A stretch of DNA of 64,000 nucleotides from Artemia franciscana (lineage: Eukaryota > Arthropoda > Branchiopoda > Anostraca > Artemiidae): contig NW_027062691.1 of NCBI RefSeq assembly GCF_032884065.1, positions 248,001-312,000 on the forward strand, read 5' to 3'. This document shows positions 36,413 through 48,249 of this stretch, piece after piece (the stretch's first letter is position 1; every line of letters begins with the position of its first letter). The notes under the pieces were generated by a model that worked only from the letters and a program-made list of their open reading frames with translations, was not told where the DNA came from and searched no databases. The position numbers and the translations under genes were made by a program.

Positions 36413-36590
36413 TTATTTAAATAAGTTAGAATCAGAATCTACTTTAACAGCGGAATCAAGAAGCTGCTTCCCTGGTATTATACCCCAAAAAGAAACAACC
36501 CGACACCGATGAGGCTTACTAGTTTGACCTTTGGTGATTTCGTTCAGACTGAATGCACTAGGACAATTTTGATACGTTACATCAGATATG
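36413..36590 (-). CDS. Candidate terminal exon of unknown gene (weak)
   Basis: The minus-strand frame reads VISDVTYQNCPSAF and later SKPHRCRVVSFWGIIPGKQ, ending SDSNLFK before a stop that overlaps AATAAA. Amino-acid composition looks protein-like. A possible acceptor (CACCTGTAG or the AG a few bases on) precedes it. I recognise no family, and no splice partner is proven. Confidence 0.22.
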
Positions 36591-36664
36591 ACCAAGCCTC
36601 ACTACAGGTGGAGCCACATTTTAATAATAATAATAGAAATATAAACATTATAATAATTATAATA

Positions 36665-37640
36665 GAAATATAGGGAGGGGGTTACGTGGGAATATATTTT
36701 CATGGAGGAATTAATCATGCGGAAAGAGGATTTCCATGAAGGGGGCAAAGGATTTTATAGTGTTAATAAAAAAAAAAACAGTGAGAGAATAAATAAAAAG
36801 AAGTTTTTTCATCTGGTAGTAAGGAGCAGCATTAAAACTTAAAACGAACAGAAATTGTTACGTATATAAGGGGGTTCGTCTCCTCCTCAATACCTCGATC
36901 TTTGCGCTAAAGTATTTTTAGTAATTTCAAGTATTTGTTCTACGGCCTTTGTGATTCATGGGTCATCCTTAGGGAATTGGGACAAAATTCAAGCTTTAGT
37001 GCAAAGAGCTAGGTATTGACGAGGGGAAGAACTCTCTCATATATGTAATAAAAACATACAAATATAGAAGTTCGTTCGGTAAGTTAATTCGTAAGTTAAG
37101 TATATTTATTTCTAATAAAAACGTTCGTAGAAAATAAAAAGTTCTAGTTGCATTTTTAGGTAACCGAAAATTGGAGGGCAACTAGGCCTCCTCCGCCATC
37201 CCCCTTTTTTCATCAAAATCGTCCGATCAAAATTATGAGAAAGCCATTTAGCCCAAAAAAATTAATATGCGAATTTCCTTTTAATATATCATGTGCGGTG
37301 AGCCAATATCAAAACATACATTAATTCAAAAACGTTCAGACATTAGATGAAAAAAGACAAGTTTTTTCAACTGAAAGTAAGGAGCGACATTAAAGCTGAA
37401 AACGAACAGAAATTATTCTATATGTGAAAGGGGCTGTCCCCACCTTAACGTCCCCCTCTTTACGCTAAAGTTTAACTCTTGTCACAGTTCTACTTTTTAA
37501 AATAATAAAAACCTTTTGCGGAAAGAGCGAGGCATTGAGGTGGGGAAAACCATTTTCATATACGGAATAATTTCTGTTTGTTTTAAGTTTTAATGTCGCT
37601 CCTTACTTTCAGTTGAAAAAACTTGTTTTTGTATTTAATG
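36665..37640. mobile_element. R1 repeat, 5'-truncated copy with two foldback modules
   Basis: Begins in the part of R1 corresponding to about 19890 (GGAGGAATTAATCATGCGG, TTTCCATGAAGGGGGC) and continues through foldbacks at about 36800-37060 and 37365-37630. Arms carry AAGGAGCAGCATTAAAACTT or AAGGAGCGACATTAAA and the inverse AATGTCGCTCCTTACTTTCA. Confidence 0.8.
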
Positions 37641-38170
37641 TGTTCTCAGAACACATTGGCTATACATGAAGTTTGACACAAAAAAACAAAAAACAAAAAA
37701 AAACAACAGAAATTTAAAAGTTTAGTTAAAAAAATTTAAATAAGTATTTTAAATAAATTCTAAGCAAGGTTTATCAATTTAAAAAGAAGAACAATGAAAC
37801 GAGGGTGATTTTCAGCCAGTGGAAAAAAGCGGAGCGAAAAGACAAAAACAGATATTTCGGCTAAGACATCCGCCAAGCCTTCCTAGGTGCTCAAAAGAAA
37901 AAAAAACTTTCGAAACAAACATTAACAAAGCAGAAGAAACAGCGAAAAAAAATGAGCAAAAACCGACCCAGAACGAATGAAAGAATATTCGCAAATTAGA
38001 GCAGGCAAGAGATTTTTGTTTTAAATTTTTAGAGAATAGATTTTTTTTTGTGTGTGTTTTTTTATTCATTTTTTTTTTTCACAGGCTGAAAATTCTGTTA
38101 GTTTTCTAGTTTTTTCTGTTTTTTTTTTTTTTAAATTCTATTTTCTTATATTTTCTCAATTTTGATCATG
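37641..38170. other. Non-coding, A/T-tract-rich
   Basis: Dominated by A-runs (37680-37735) and T-runs (38041-38135, with a short GT repeat). No gene is supported. Confidence 0.4.
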
Positions 38171-38171
38171 T

Positions 38172-39115
38172 TATATGGCCATCACTGTACATTTAAATTG
38201 TATACGGATAGAATATCTAAATATACCGTTAGTATATAATAAAAGTGGGAATTTTGTAATTTTTTATTTCTGTATTCAAACAATACACCGTAATTAAAGT
38301 ACACCAGTCAACAGGCTTTGATTTCTAGAATTGATCTTTAGCTATATATTTAGAAAATAGCTTATTGTTCTGTAGTACCTTTTAGTCTAATGGTATAACT
38401 ATATAAAAGCAAATAATGAAAAAAGAAAAAAAAACTTGTAAATTTACTTTAATTAATTTAATTAAAGTTGATGATTTAAAGTCGGGCCCATTAGATCCAA
38501 GTCTATCTGGGCATCACTATATATTTAACATATTTATGGATAGACTATCTAAATATGCTATTAGAATTAAATAGTGCGAATTTTACAGTTTTTTTTTATT
38601 TCTGTGTTTAAGCACTACTCCGTAAAACGCAATTAATTTACGCCAAGCAATGGATCTTAATTTCTGAAATTGGATTTTCAGTACGAATATTAAAAAAAAA
38701 TCTGTTTGTCAGTACCTTTGAGTTTGGAGATAATAATATATAAAAGTAAATAATAATAAAAAAAAACGCTTGGAAAATTTATTCTAGTTAATTTAGTCAT
38801 AGTCAATAAGTTAAAATCGAATCTCATAAATTTCCGTTTATTTAGCCCTGGCTATATATTTAATGTATCTATGCTTAGAATATTTAAATATGCTATTAAA
38901 ATAAAATAAAATGCAAATTTTACTGTTTTTTTTTATATTTCTGTGCTTAAGCCCAGCACCGTAAAAGACAATTAATTTACACCAGCTAGTGGGCTTTAAT
39001 TTCTAGAATTGGATTTTCAGTACGAATACTGAAAAAAATTGTTTGACGGTACCTTTTAGTCTAATGACATAAACACATAAAAATAATTAATAAGAAAGAT
39101 AAAATTAAACACCTG
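38172..39115. repeat. Tandem array of three units, about 335 bp each
   Basis: Units start near 38172, 38500 and 38838. Shared order: CATCACTRTAYATTTAA, GGATAGAATATCTAAATATR, then AATTTTACWGTTTTTTTTTA, TTTCTGTGTTTAAGCA, CCGTAAAACGCAATTAATTT, TTTCTAGAATTGGATTTTCA and GTACCTTTTAGTCTAATGG. It ends about 20 bp beyond the stop codon of the unknown gene at 39136, so part of it may be transcribed as 3' UTR. A possible AATAAA on the minus strand is near 38838. Confidence 0.8.
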
Positions 39116-39135
39116 AAAAATCACTTGCCTTGCGA

Positions 39136-40586
39136 TCACCCTATGAAAAGTAATTGCATCTGAGGCTTTTTTGATTTAAGTTTTGAATTTTTCTTTATCT
39201 TGTTACTCTTTCTTACAGTAGTAGCTTCATTGCTTGATCTAGTATGATGATTATCACTATTTGACGATTTCTGATGATCAGAGTTGGTCGAAGCTATAGA
39301 ATAGTTAGGCTCATCAAGGGGACCAGAATCGTTGTAACTGGTCTCTGAGCGTTCTTCCAGAATTCTTTTACTCAAATCAGAAAAATACAAATGCTTGCTG
39401 TTCTGACGATCATAATCTTTGTAAGAACTAAGCGCGTTGATATAGTCTTGAAATAGCACCGGTTTATCCGTTCGTGTTTCATTTTCAGAATCAGACGATA
39501 AATTGGCCTGAATATAAGGCAGTGTGGTGTTATACATGACTGGAGAAATCTTATCATGGTTTACAGTATTTTTAAATCCTGGAATGTTTGAAAAGATATG
39601 CTTTGTAGCAAGGCTGTGTGTCTTCACATTTTCTATTTCTTTTGCTTCCTCTTGGAAATCAAAACTATCGGAATATTTGAAATTGTACATATTGACTGTC
39701 GGAGGAGACCCCTTTTGCGGTTCTATATTCTCTGACAAGGTAAAATAGTCCAACTCATCAGAAATGAGAGGTGGATGATGTGCAGAAGGTTTATTGGAGT
39801 GTGGAGAATACTCGTGTAAATTTTCTCTTAAATTTGGTTCTTCTTTTTCCCACTTTGGTGAGGAAGCCGGAATTTTGGCTGATAAATTCAGCAATTTTGA
39901 ATACGGACCAGAAATGTATGAATTTATATCATCTTTTGCACTGTGATTCGAGTCGAGAAAATCACGTCTTTTATTCTGATTCATATTTTCAAGATGAAGG
40001 TATTTTGGTAGTTCTGGGAGATTTTCAGTTTTTATGCCCGTCGCTCTATTCTTATTAGAAAACAGCTCCAGATATTCATTTGCTTTAATGCGTTTCCTTA
40101 TTGAGTCGAAATCCTTAGCCCAGTCAATTTGTTGATTTGAGTTTAGCTGCTGAATATTTGGAGCCTTTTCAAAAATTTTTGAATAAACACTGCTTGGAAT
40201 TCTACTATCACTATTTGACTGTAGAAAAAATGGACTATCTTTTTTATCAGAGTTATATTTGGAAAATGTTGGGGGTTTAGCTTCTAACTCTGAGATTGTC
40301 CGTCTAAAGCTCAAATTTTCTTCTTCAGACATTGTTTGGGGAAGCTCATTTTCGCCCAATGGGTACTTTACAAAAGGCTTATCAGCAATCTCATGTTCCC
40401 TGTGCTCATGAATGTTCAGAAAATTTTTGAGTTCTTCTTGTTTTTCTTTTGCAAGCTTGACCTTGATTGGTGGTAAGGGAGACATTCTTTCTGCGTATGT
40501 GTCATGCAGCTTGGAGATAGCTATAGGTGGTGCCACGGTTTTCGCTTCTATTATAGCACCAGCATTGCCAACTTTCTTTTTAGCGC
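39136..40586 (-). CDS. Unknown membrane-anchored protein, second (large) coding exon
   Basis: This exon encodes 483 codons. It begins after an acceptor, TTATTTTATTTCAG, at 40587-40600 and reads two bases, then AKKKVGNAGAIIEAKTVAPP, down to a TGA at 39136. Its two-base start phase complements exactly the single G left at the end of the exon at 49638, giving a Gly codon. The sequence is hydrophilic and low in structure: Ser-, Asn- and Lys-rich, with SPLPPIKVKLAKEKQEELKN near the start and a basic end, RKSNKIKKNSKLKSKK. No domain is recognised. An uninterrupted frame of this length in such AT-rich DNA, with protein-like codon use, is strong evidence of a real gene. A GC-type donor-like AAG|GCAAGT lies just after the stop, so further alternative splicing is possible. 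Confidence 0.75.
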
Positions 40587-41395
40587 CTGAAATAAAATAA
40601 ATTGGAAAGTCAAATTCTTATTTTTCACATGTACTTAGATATGTTTTAAGTCTTGGATATGTAACTAAAGCTTAATAATTTGGCTTTTACATCACGCACG
40701 CTGTTTGAAAATGATATCAATTAAAAGACAAAATAAGATTGAGCTATTACTGCTGGGTGAAACTATCTTGGAATAGTATATCTTGGTTCTGGCTGCATAT
40801 TGTGGTCGAAACATGGTCACATTTTTAGGTTCGTAACTTTCATAGCAAAAGGCTAGTATTTAAAATCCAATTTCAATAATTAATATTGTTAGTAATAAAC
40901 AAGCTTAGTTTCATGTCGGTAGTTTCCATTAATTTTCATGTCACAGAACACTATATCGGAAAAAAGACTTGCCCCCCCCACTAAAAGTTAATTTAGTTAT
41001 CAACTGTTGGACCTCAATACTGTCCTACAATACAATGGGATGGGGCCATGTGACATTCTTTCTCCCTTGAAAAAGCCCTCCCTAGTGCTTTGCCGACAGA
41101 GAAGAGGACCAATCGGTTAAATAAATCCCCACAGACTCTCTATGGATACCCTGTATGCCATAAATGTTCAACAAGGAATTGCTTTAGTTTTCACTGATTT
41201 TAGGGATCCTCTGTGGTATTTTCATTCTAAAATAGGGCATTGGTTCCAGTAACTGCTAACTTTTTATTTATACTATTCAAATGGGAAAAAAAGTATTTGT
41301 TTGTTTTTGCTTTCATTGAAGACTAGTAAGAAGTTTTGTAAGGATTTAAATCTTTTCCAGAATTTTGCCAGAAGATGAATGAATGATTATCCTAC

Positions 41396-41724
41396 AACGT
41401 TCAAAAGATCTTGGACTCGATGTTAGAATTCCAAAAGAACTCAGATTCAATGGAATGTTTGCAAATATTTTGCCACAAATTAAAAACTAAAAAAGAACAA
41501 ATGTTTTGGGTTATGTTGTACGTAAATTATAACATATACACCTCGTGAAAATTTTTGCGTTCTTTGAGCACAATACATGATTGCTATATTTTTGTACAAC
41601 AAATTTTGTACAAGTGTTTCCAAAAGAATGTGGTTTCGATACCATTCCAACAAACATTTTGCAAGGAAAAGCAAGGGTTTTGGGTTATACTAAATGCAGA
41701 TGTAATAAATACTTTTCGTGAAAC
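41396..41724. repeat. About 210-bp satellite, left portion (1.5 units)
   Basis: Carries the same words as the main array at 42875-44235: TTTTGGGTTATGTT, TAAATTATAACA, CTTCGTGAAAATTTTTGCG-like and GTGTTTCCAAAAGAATGTGG. It is cut by the R1 element that starts at 41725. Confidence 0.75.
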
Positions 41725-42870
41725 TAAGGAGTGACCCGGCTCAATAGTAACCGAAACACTAAAAAATGAAATTTTGATACCAATAGCTACATAAAAAGAA
41801 TTCAATTTTAATGTTGATTTTAAATATACAAGTTTCATCAAGTTTCGTCTTATCCATCAAAAGTTACGAGCCTGAGAAAATTTGACTTATTTTATAAAAT
41901 AGGGGGAAACACCCCTTAAAGTCATATATCTTAACGAAAATTGCATCATCAGATTCAGCGTATCAGAGAATCCTACTATAGAAATTTCAAGCTCTTATGT
42001 ACAAAAATTTGGAATTTTGTATTTTTCGCCAGAAGACAGATCACGGATGCATGTTTATTTGTTTTTTTTTCCAGGTGTGATCTAATCGATCGAGTGACCC
42101 TAGAATATCGCAAAAGGGCTCATTCCAACGGAAATTAAAGTTCCAGTGCTGTTTTTAAGTGACAAAAAAAGGGCACCTAGACCCCCTCCCACACTCATAT
42201 TTTCTCAAAGTCACCGGATCAAAATTTTGAGATAGCCATTTTGTTCAGCATAATCTTAAAACCTAATAACTATGTCTCTGGGGACGACTTAATCCCCCAC
42301 AGGCCCCGGGGGAGGGGCTGCAAGTTACAAACTTTGACCATTGTTTACATATAGCAATGATTATTGGGAAGTGTGAAGACATTTTCAGGGGGATTTTTTC
42401 GCGTTGGGGTGGGGGTGGGTTGAGGGGTTGGGTTACGTGGGAGGATCTTTCTATGGAGGAATTTATCATGGGGGAAGAGAATGTCCATGAAAGGGGCGCA
42501 AGATTTTCTAGCATTATTTGAAAAAAACAATGAGAAAATAAATTAAAAAAAAGGTTTTTCAACTGGAAGTAAGGAGCAGCAATAAAACTTAAAACGAGCA
42601 GAAAATATTACTTATAAAAGGAGATTCAAAAATTGATAATAATAAAAATTTGAGGGGGTAAAAAAATATAAATTTCGTTTTAATTATTCATATGCGGTGA
42701 ACAAAAATCGAAACATGCATTAAGTTAAAAACGATCAGAAATTAACTACAAAAACAAGTTTTTTTTTAGCTGCAAGTAAGGAGCGACATTAAAACTGTAA
42801 AAGAACAGAAATTATTCCGTATATGAAAGGGGTTGTCCCCTCCTCAACGCCACGCTCTTTAGGCTAATAG
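41725..42870. mobile_element. R1 repeat inserted into the satellite
   Basis: Begins AAGGAGTGACCCGGCTCAAT and follows R1 order: TTACGAGCCTGAGAAAATTT, TCAGAGAATCCTAC, CAGAAGACAGATCACGGATG, AAGTCACCGGATCAAAATTT, and TACAAACTTTGACCATTGTT. It ends in a truncated foldback pair (42550-42640 and 42765-42870). Satellite sequence flanks it on both sides. Confidence 0.8.
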
Positions 42871-44235
42871 AACGTGGTTTCTATGACATGTCAAAACGTA
42901 TTTTACAAAAATAGGGTTTTGGTTATGCTACATGTAAATTAAAGTAAATATACTTCGTGGATATTGTTATGTTCTTTCAGTGCTTCACATGGTTGCATTT
43001 TTTTTTTGTAAAAGAATTTAAAGAATATATATACAGGGGTACAAAATACCCTGAATATTATGAATTGTGTCAAAGTGTTGCCAAAAAATCGTGCTTTCGA
43101 TGACATGTCAAAAAATATTTCGCAAATAAGGATTTTGGGCTATGTTATATGTAAATTTTGACGAATAAACTTTGTGAAAATTTATGTTTTACGCTTCACA
43201 AGAATGCTAATTTTTGTAGAGGAATACATGCACAGCGGACCCTGTCAGGGATGCGTGGTACCGTGAATATTATAATTGTGTCGAAGTGTTTTCAAAAGAT
43301 CGTGGTTTCCTCAACATGTCAATAAGCATTTGGCAAGAAAAGGGTTTTGGGATATGTTACATGTAAATTACAACGAACAAACTTCGTGAAAATATTATGT
43401 TTTACGCTTCACAAGAATGCTAATTTTTGTAGAGGAATACATGCACAGCGGACCCTGTCAGGGATGCGTGGTACCGTGAATATTATAATTGTGTCAAAGT
43501 GTTTTCAAAAGATCGTGGTTTCCTTGACATGTCAATAAACATTTTGCAAGAAAAGCGTTTTGGGATATGTTACATGTAAATTACAATGAATACACTTTGT
43601 GAAAATTTTTGTTTTCTTTGAACAATCCCCATGAATGCTGTTTTTGTTTTTTAGAAGAACAGATGCACAGGGGTGCATGGTACCTTGAATATTATAAATT
43701 CTGTCGAAGTTTTCCCAAAAGATCGTGGTTTCGATGACATGTTAACAAATCCTTTGCAAGAAAAGGGTTTTGGGATATGTTACATGTAAATTACAATGAA
43801 TACAATTTGTGAAAATTTCTGTTTTCCTTGAACATTCGACATGAATGCTGTTTTTGGTTTTTAGAAGAACAGATGCACAGGGGTGCATGGTACCTTGAAT
43901 ATTATAAATTCTGTCCAACTGTTTACAAAAGATCGTGGTTTCGATGACATGTTAACAAATCCTTTGCAAGAAAAGGGTTTTGGGATAAGTAACATGTAAA
44001 TTACAACGAATACACTTAGCGAAAATTTCTGTTTTCTTTGAACACTCCACATGGATGTTGTTTTTTTTTTGTGGAAGAACAGATGCACAGGGGTGCATGG
44101 TACCTTAAATATTATAAATTTGGTCGAAGTATTTCCAAGAGATCGTGGTTCCGATGACATGTTAACAAACATTTTGTAAGAAAAGGGTTTCGGGATAAGT
44201 AACATGTAAATTATAACGAATACACTTAGCAAAAA
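42871..44235. repeat. About 210-bp satellite array, main block (about six units)
   Basis: Marker GATGCACAGGGGTGCATGGT occurs at 43662, 43872 and 44082 (period 210), and diverged forms (CATGCACAGCGGACCCTGTC) occur near 43227 and 43439. Each unit also has GATCGTGGTTTCGATGACAT, AAGAAAAGGGTTTTGGGATA and GTTACATGTAAATTACAA. The minus-strand frame 43861-44232 is a by-product. Confidence 0.9.
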
Positions 44236-44279
44236 CCTATACCCTTATACCTTAGAACTTATAACTTATACCCGGGACA

Positions 44280-44770
44280 TACATTTTTTATGGAACGGAT
44301 GGTTGCATAAAATTTTGATCAAATGAACCTCATTTGATTGGAAATTGGAAGTTTTAGTTTTCTTTTAAGAGTTAAAAGTGGATGGAGGGAAATTAGCTCC
44401 CTCCCCAAGCCTATAAATCTTAAAAACGTATCCGATCGAAATTTTAAGAAAGCTTTTTTGTTCAGCCCTGTTGAATGATTCAGCAATTATGTCTTTAGGG
44501 ATGTCAACCTTTCCACAGTCCTCAGGACTAGGACTGTAAGTTAGGCAATTCGTTCATTGTTTACATCTAGTACATGTTACTTAAAAAGGTATGCACGAAT
44601 GGAACGGGTAGTCGTTTAAAATTTGGATCAAAGGAACCTGCTGATTGGAAATTGGAAGTTTTAGTGTTCTTTTAAGAGTTAAAAGTGAATAGAGGGCAAT
44701 TAGCTCCCTCCCTAAGGCTAAGAGCCTCCCTAAGCTTCCCCTAAGAATACTTAAAGGGGAAAATCATCTC
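44280..44770. repeat. Dispersed repeat R2, two tandem partial units
   Basis: Blocks TTGGAAATTGGAAGTTTTAG, TTCTTTTAAGAGTTAAAAGT, GGCAATTAGCTCCCTCCC and TATGTCTTTAGGGATGTCAA recur within this stretch with a period near 300 bp. Related sequence is at 46640-46750 and 63311-64000. Confidence 0.65.
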
Positions 44771-44784
44771 ACGAAAAGTAAATA

Positions 44785-45470
44785 TGTGCGCACTACTGCT
44801 AGTGCCACTGCTACATTTACTACTATTATTACTGCTACGTATGCTACTATTTCTGCTTCAACTACTTATATTTCAACTATTTGTAGGAATAAGAGCATTG
44901 AGATGAAAATTTCAAGAAGTACATGCATATGCAGGTTACCAAAAGGACATATCAACAATATCATAGCAATGGCTCATTGGATTAAGTTGAAACGTCCAGG
45001 AATTGATGAGAGGGGTGTTCAACTGAACAAAAGGCATTAGGTTATTACTACTGCTGCTAGTAATACTACCGCTATTCAATGCTATTACTGGTAATATCAA
45101 TGTTACTACTGTAACTACTATTATAACTATGCCTAAGGGTATGGAGGTGAAATGTTCAGAAAATTTGGAGCGGGGAAGATGAGCTGAATCAGAACAAGCC
45201 CTCCCTATGAAGTTTCTCAAAAGAATGTAACAGCGATAACTTTGGAACGGTTTGGAGTGTGAAGTTAAACTAATCGGGCATGTTGTGAGGGCTGTTGAAC
45301 TACCTGAAAGAAAATTTTGCATCCTAACGCTACTGCCTCTACTCATACTACTGCTACTATTACTATTATCACTACTTCTATTTGTACTACTGTCACTAAA
45401 GCTTAGGATACCACGATTAATTTTACTTCTACTACTACTAATATTGCTATTAAAACTAAGGATATTAAGG
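44785..45470. repeat. Cryptic trinucleotide-rich DNA (ACT/TGC type)
   Basis: Three patches (44790-44880, 45045-45130, 45325-45455) consist largely of ACTACT, TGCTAC and TACTAT words. They force long open frames on both strands (for example a Ser-rich 233-codon minus frame at 44936-45637), which I do not regard as genes. Confidence 0.75.
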
Positions 45471-45969
45471 TGAAAATTTTTAGATACATAGAAACTGTAT
45501 GGAACTAATTCGAAACACACTATGCGCACACAGGTCGTCAAGCAAACGCATCCAAAATGCTTCAGGAACGGTTGATGGTATATTGTTCCAACAACTATTG
45601 CTACAGCGCAAGCTAAGCGCAAGCTAATCACTTGCAACCGAAAAGAGCTTTTTTTTTGAAAAGTTGGATCATTGACCGACCACTCTCGTCTTTATTGCAC
45701 TGTGGCTCCCGTCTGAAGGCATTTCATTAGGTGATGCCGGGTCACCTACCTGGGCTTAGCATACACTAATTAGCGGGGTATCTGTGCTTTTGACTTGTGG
45801 TTTCCATGCAAAAGCGCCCTTTGCTCACATAAGTTACTATGACTGTACTTTTAACTTAGGTAGTGGAAAAAAAGAGGGAAGGTAGTGCTGAAAACAAAAA
45901 GCGAAAAAAAAAACAAAACAGAAAGATGACAGAAAGAAACAGAAACAAACAGAAACAGGAAACAAACTT

Positions 45970-46140
45970 TTAACTTAATTTACACTTGGATATGCTAATT
46001 TCTACTAATTTTAAGCTAATGCTCCTCTTTACTTTCATATGAAAATATTTTAATTTCTTACTTAATCCGCATACCAGGATGTCATTGAGACCGTCGTCAG
46101 CTGTTCTCTTTCACTTCTATTACTTTCATAAATAAAAAGC
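45970..46140. repeat. 165-bp dispersed repeat, copy 1
   Basis: Nearly identical to 47837-48000. Shared words include TTTACACTTGGATATGCTAA, CTTTACTTTCATATGAAAAT and CATACCAGGATGTCATTGAG. It is followed by duplications of CTTTCATAAATAAA. Confidence 0.9.
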
Positions 46141-46639
46141 TTTCATAAATAAATAAAAAACTTTCATAAATAAATGAAGTTTTTAAGGAATAATTATATG
46201 GATGTTGAAATAAATCAAAACTAACTATGAACATGTGGACTTTCAAAAAGGTAGCAAAGTAATATCTGAAGAGCAACTTATGTTATTAATTTAGACCTTT
46301 AATGGTAAGTGATTGGGGGAATTTGAACTAGCCAAAAGGCACTATATGTATGCTTTCAATCCTACAACTACAGTTACTGTAACTAATTACGCCAAGAGTA
46401 TTACGATGAAACTTATTAGGGAACGCTTAGTAGTTTTAATTAAGTGAAAAAAAAAACTGTCTGCAGGCAGGTTTTCAAAGGAGCAAATAAGCAATATCAA
46501 AGGCAGCACCTCTCTATAAATATCATTGAAAGTTTAAAAGGAGTTCATTCGATTCAAAATGAAAGAAAAAAGAAGAGTTTAAAAAAAAAGAGTAAAAAGA
46601 GACTGGAGGGCGAACAGTCCTTTTCGTAAAACCATTTAT

Positions 46640-46750
46640 TTTCCAAATGCATTCAGTCAGAATTTTGAGAAAGCCGTTTTGCAGAGTAAAACTATCCGGT
46701 AACTATGTCTTTAGAGATACTAGGCATTCCAACCCCTCAGAGTTATGCAA
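46640..46750. repeat. R2 repeat fragment
   Basis: TCAGAATTTTGAGAAAGCCG, then GGTAACTATGTCTTTAGAGA and CCAACCCCTCAGAGTTATGC, match the order of words in R2 at 44400-44540 and 63780-63890. Confidence 0.5.
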
Positions 46751-47134
46751 TTGGCACATTATGATTTAAAACTAAATGTTGCTTTAAAATAAATCAGAAT
46801 ACATTGTGTTTTTATGGTTGCTACTAAGACACCTCAGCAATATATCAAGAATGACTGGGGGCATTACGTTGAAACTTTTGGGGATACTACTATTACTACT
46901 TCTACTCTTGCAATTTTAATAAATAAAAAGAATGTAAGTGTATCCAGATTGTCAAAGAGCATAGGTCCTTTCTTTTGGGTATGAAATAAGTCTTTTTTTC
47001 CGATCAAATTCAAAAACTATGAAATTAAATTAAAAATAGTGTTCTGTGTTAGTATTAAAAATTGTTAAAAAAGTTTCTCCAAGATACAAATAGCAACCCA
47101 TACTATGGATTCTTATAGAAATTAAATAAAAAAA

Positions 47135-47340
47135 CAAGGTTTTTTAAATGAAAGTAAGGAGCGACATTAAAACTTAAAACGTACAGGAATTACTCCGTAT
47201 ATGAAAGGGGCTTTTCCTCCTCAACGCCTCGCTCTTTACGCTAAAATTTGACTCTTTCTCTTAACTCTACTTCTTAAAACAGTAAAAAACTTTAGCGTAA
47301 AGAGCAGGGCCTTGAGGAGGACGATTTACTACAGTTCGCT
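47135..47340. repeat. R1 foldback module, isolated copy
   Basis: Starts GAAAGTAAGGAGCGACATTA, and CCTCAACGCCTCGCTCTTTA is paired with TAGCGTAAAGAGCAGGGCCT. The distal part of the right arm is missing. Confidence 0.75.
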
Positions 47341-47469
47341 ACCGACGAACTATATGAAAAACTGAAAAGATGTAAAATAGTATTTTTTCTATTAAAAATA
47401 CTATGCCAATAAAAAAAGAGCAAACATTAATTAAAAAAAAAAACTCTTTCCACAAAACAAGTTTTTCAA

Positions 47470-47740
47470 AGAAAAGTAAAGAGCTCCATTAAGCCAAGAA
47501 TGAGTGGAAATAAAGTAAAATTGTCTTCCAAGGGCAAAATTACCACAAATCACTATCAATAAATAAATGAAGCTAAAAAAGAACAGAAATTACAATAAAA
47601 AGCCGAGTAAAACTCAAAACGAGCAAAAATTAACATGATTAGAGCTTACATACCCCATACCTTCTAAAGACCAGAACATAATTTGCGCTTTACTGAAAAC
47701 AAAATACGTTTTAAATGTTTTCATCTTTCTTACTTTTTAT
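47470..47740. repeat. Dispersed repeat, AAAGAGCTACATTAA family, copy 3 with associated tail
   Basis: AAAGAGCTCCATTAAGCCAA, then AAAATTACCACAAATCACTA, AAACTCAAAACGAGCAAAAA and CCTTCTAAAGACCAGAACAT have the same order as 11940-12110 plus 12290-12350. Confidence 0.6.
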
Positions 47741-47836
47741 AAATAAAAAATTATCAAAACTTTAGCGAAGAAATGTCAGTATATGTCAATTTAATTGACA
47801 AACCACGGTCATTATTATTATTTTTTTTACTTATGC

Positions 47837-48000
47837 AAATTTACACTTGGATATGCTAATTTCTACTAATTTTAAGCTAATGCTCCTCTTTACTTTCATA
47901 TGAAAATCTTTTAATTTCTTACTTATTCCGCATACCAGGATGTCATTGAGACCGTCGTCAGCTGTTCTCTTTCACTTCTATTACTTTCATAAATAAAAAA
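47837..48000. repeat. 165-bp dispersed repeat, copy 2
   Basis: Direct copy of 45970-46140 about 1.87 kb away with only a few substitutions, so the duplication is recent compared with most repeats here. Confidence 0.9.
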
Positions 48001-48249
48001 TCATTCAAACTTTAAGGGAATGAATATTGTATGTGTCAATTAAACTGACAACCAACCGTTATTTGTTTTTTTTTGTCCTTTTTTATGCTTATAATGTATA
48101 AGTTATAGATGATTCTCAGTAAAGCTTTAAAGAAACTCAAGACTTTACGATGATTCCAAAGGTAAGGGAATAGCCCTACTTTTATTTACGGTAGCTCTTA
48201 TTTTTAAACATTTAGATAACTTCGAAGACCACACTGCCTTTCCATGACG

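Noticed and set aside
37812..38069. 85-codon minus-strand frame, Phe/Lys-rich
   Set aside because: Low-complexity A/T tracts; composition not protein-like.
39140..39165. Extension of the unknown gene beyond 39136 through the GC-type donor
   Set aside because: An in-frame TGA precedes the donor-like AAG|GCAAGT, and neither downstream candidate exon joins in the same phase.
43861..44232. 123-codon minus-strand frame with internal duplication
   Set aside because: Its repeated protein simply mirrors the 210-bp satellite unit (210 is a multiple of three, so the frame stays open).
44936..45637. 233-codon minus-strand frame, Ser-rich
   Set aside because: Produced by ACT/TGC trinucleotide-rich DNA that stays open on both strands; no protein features outside the repeat.
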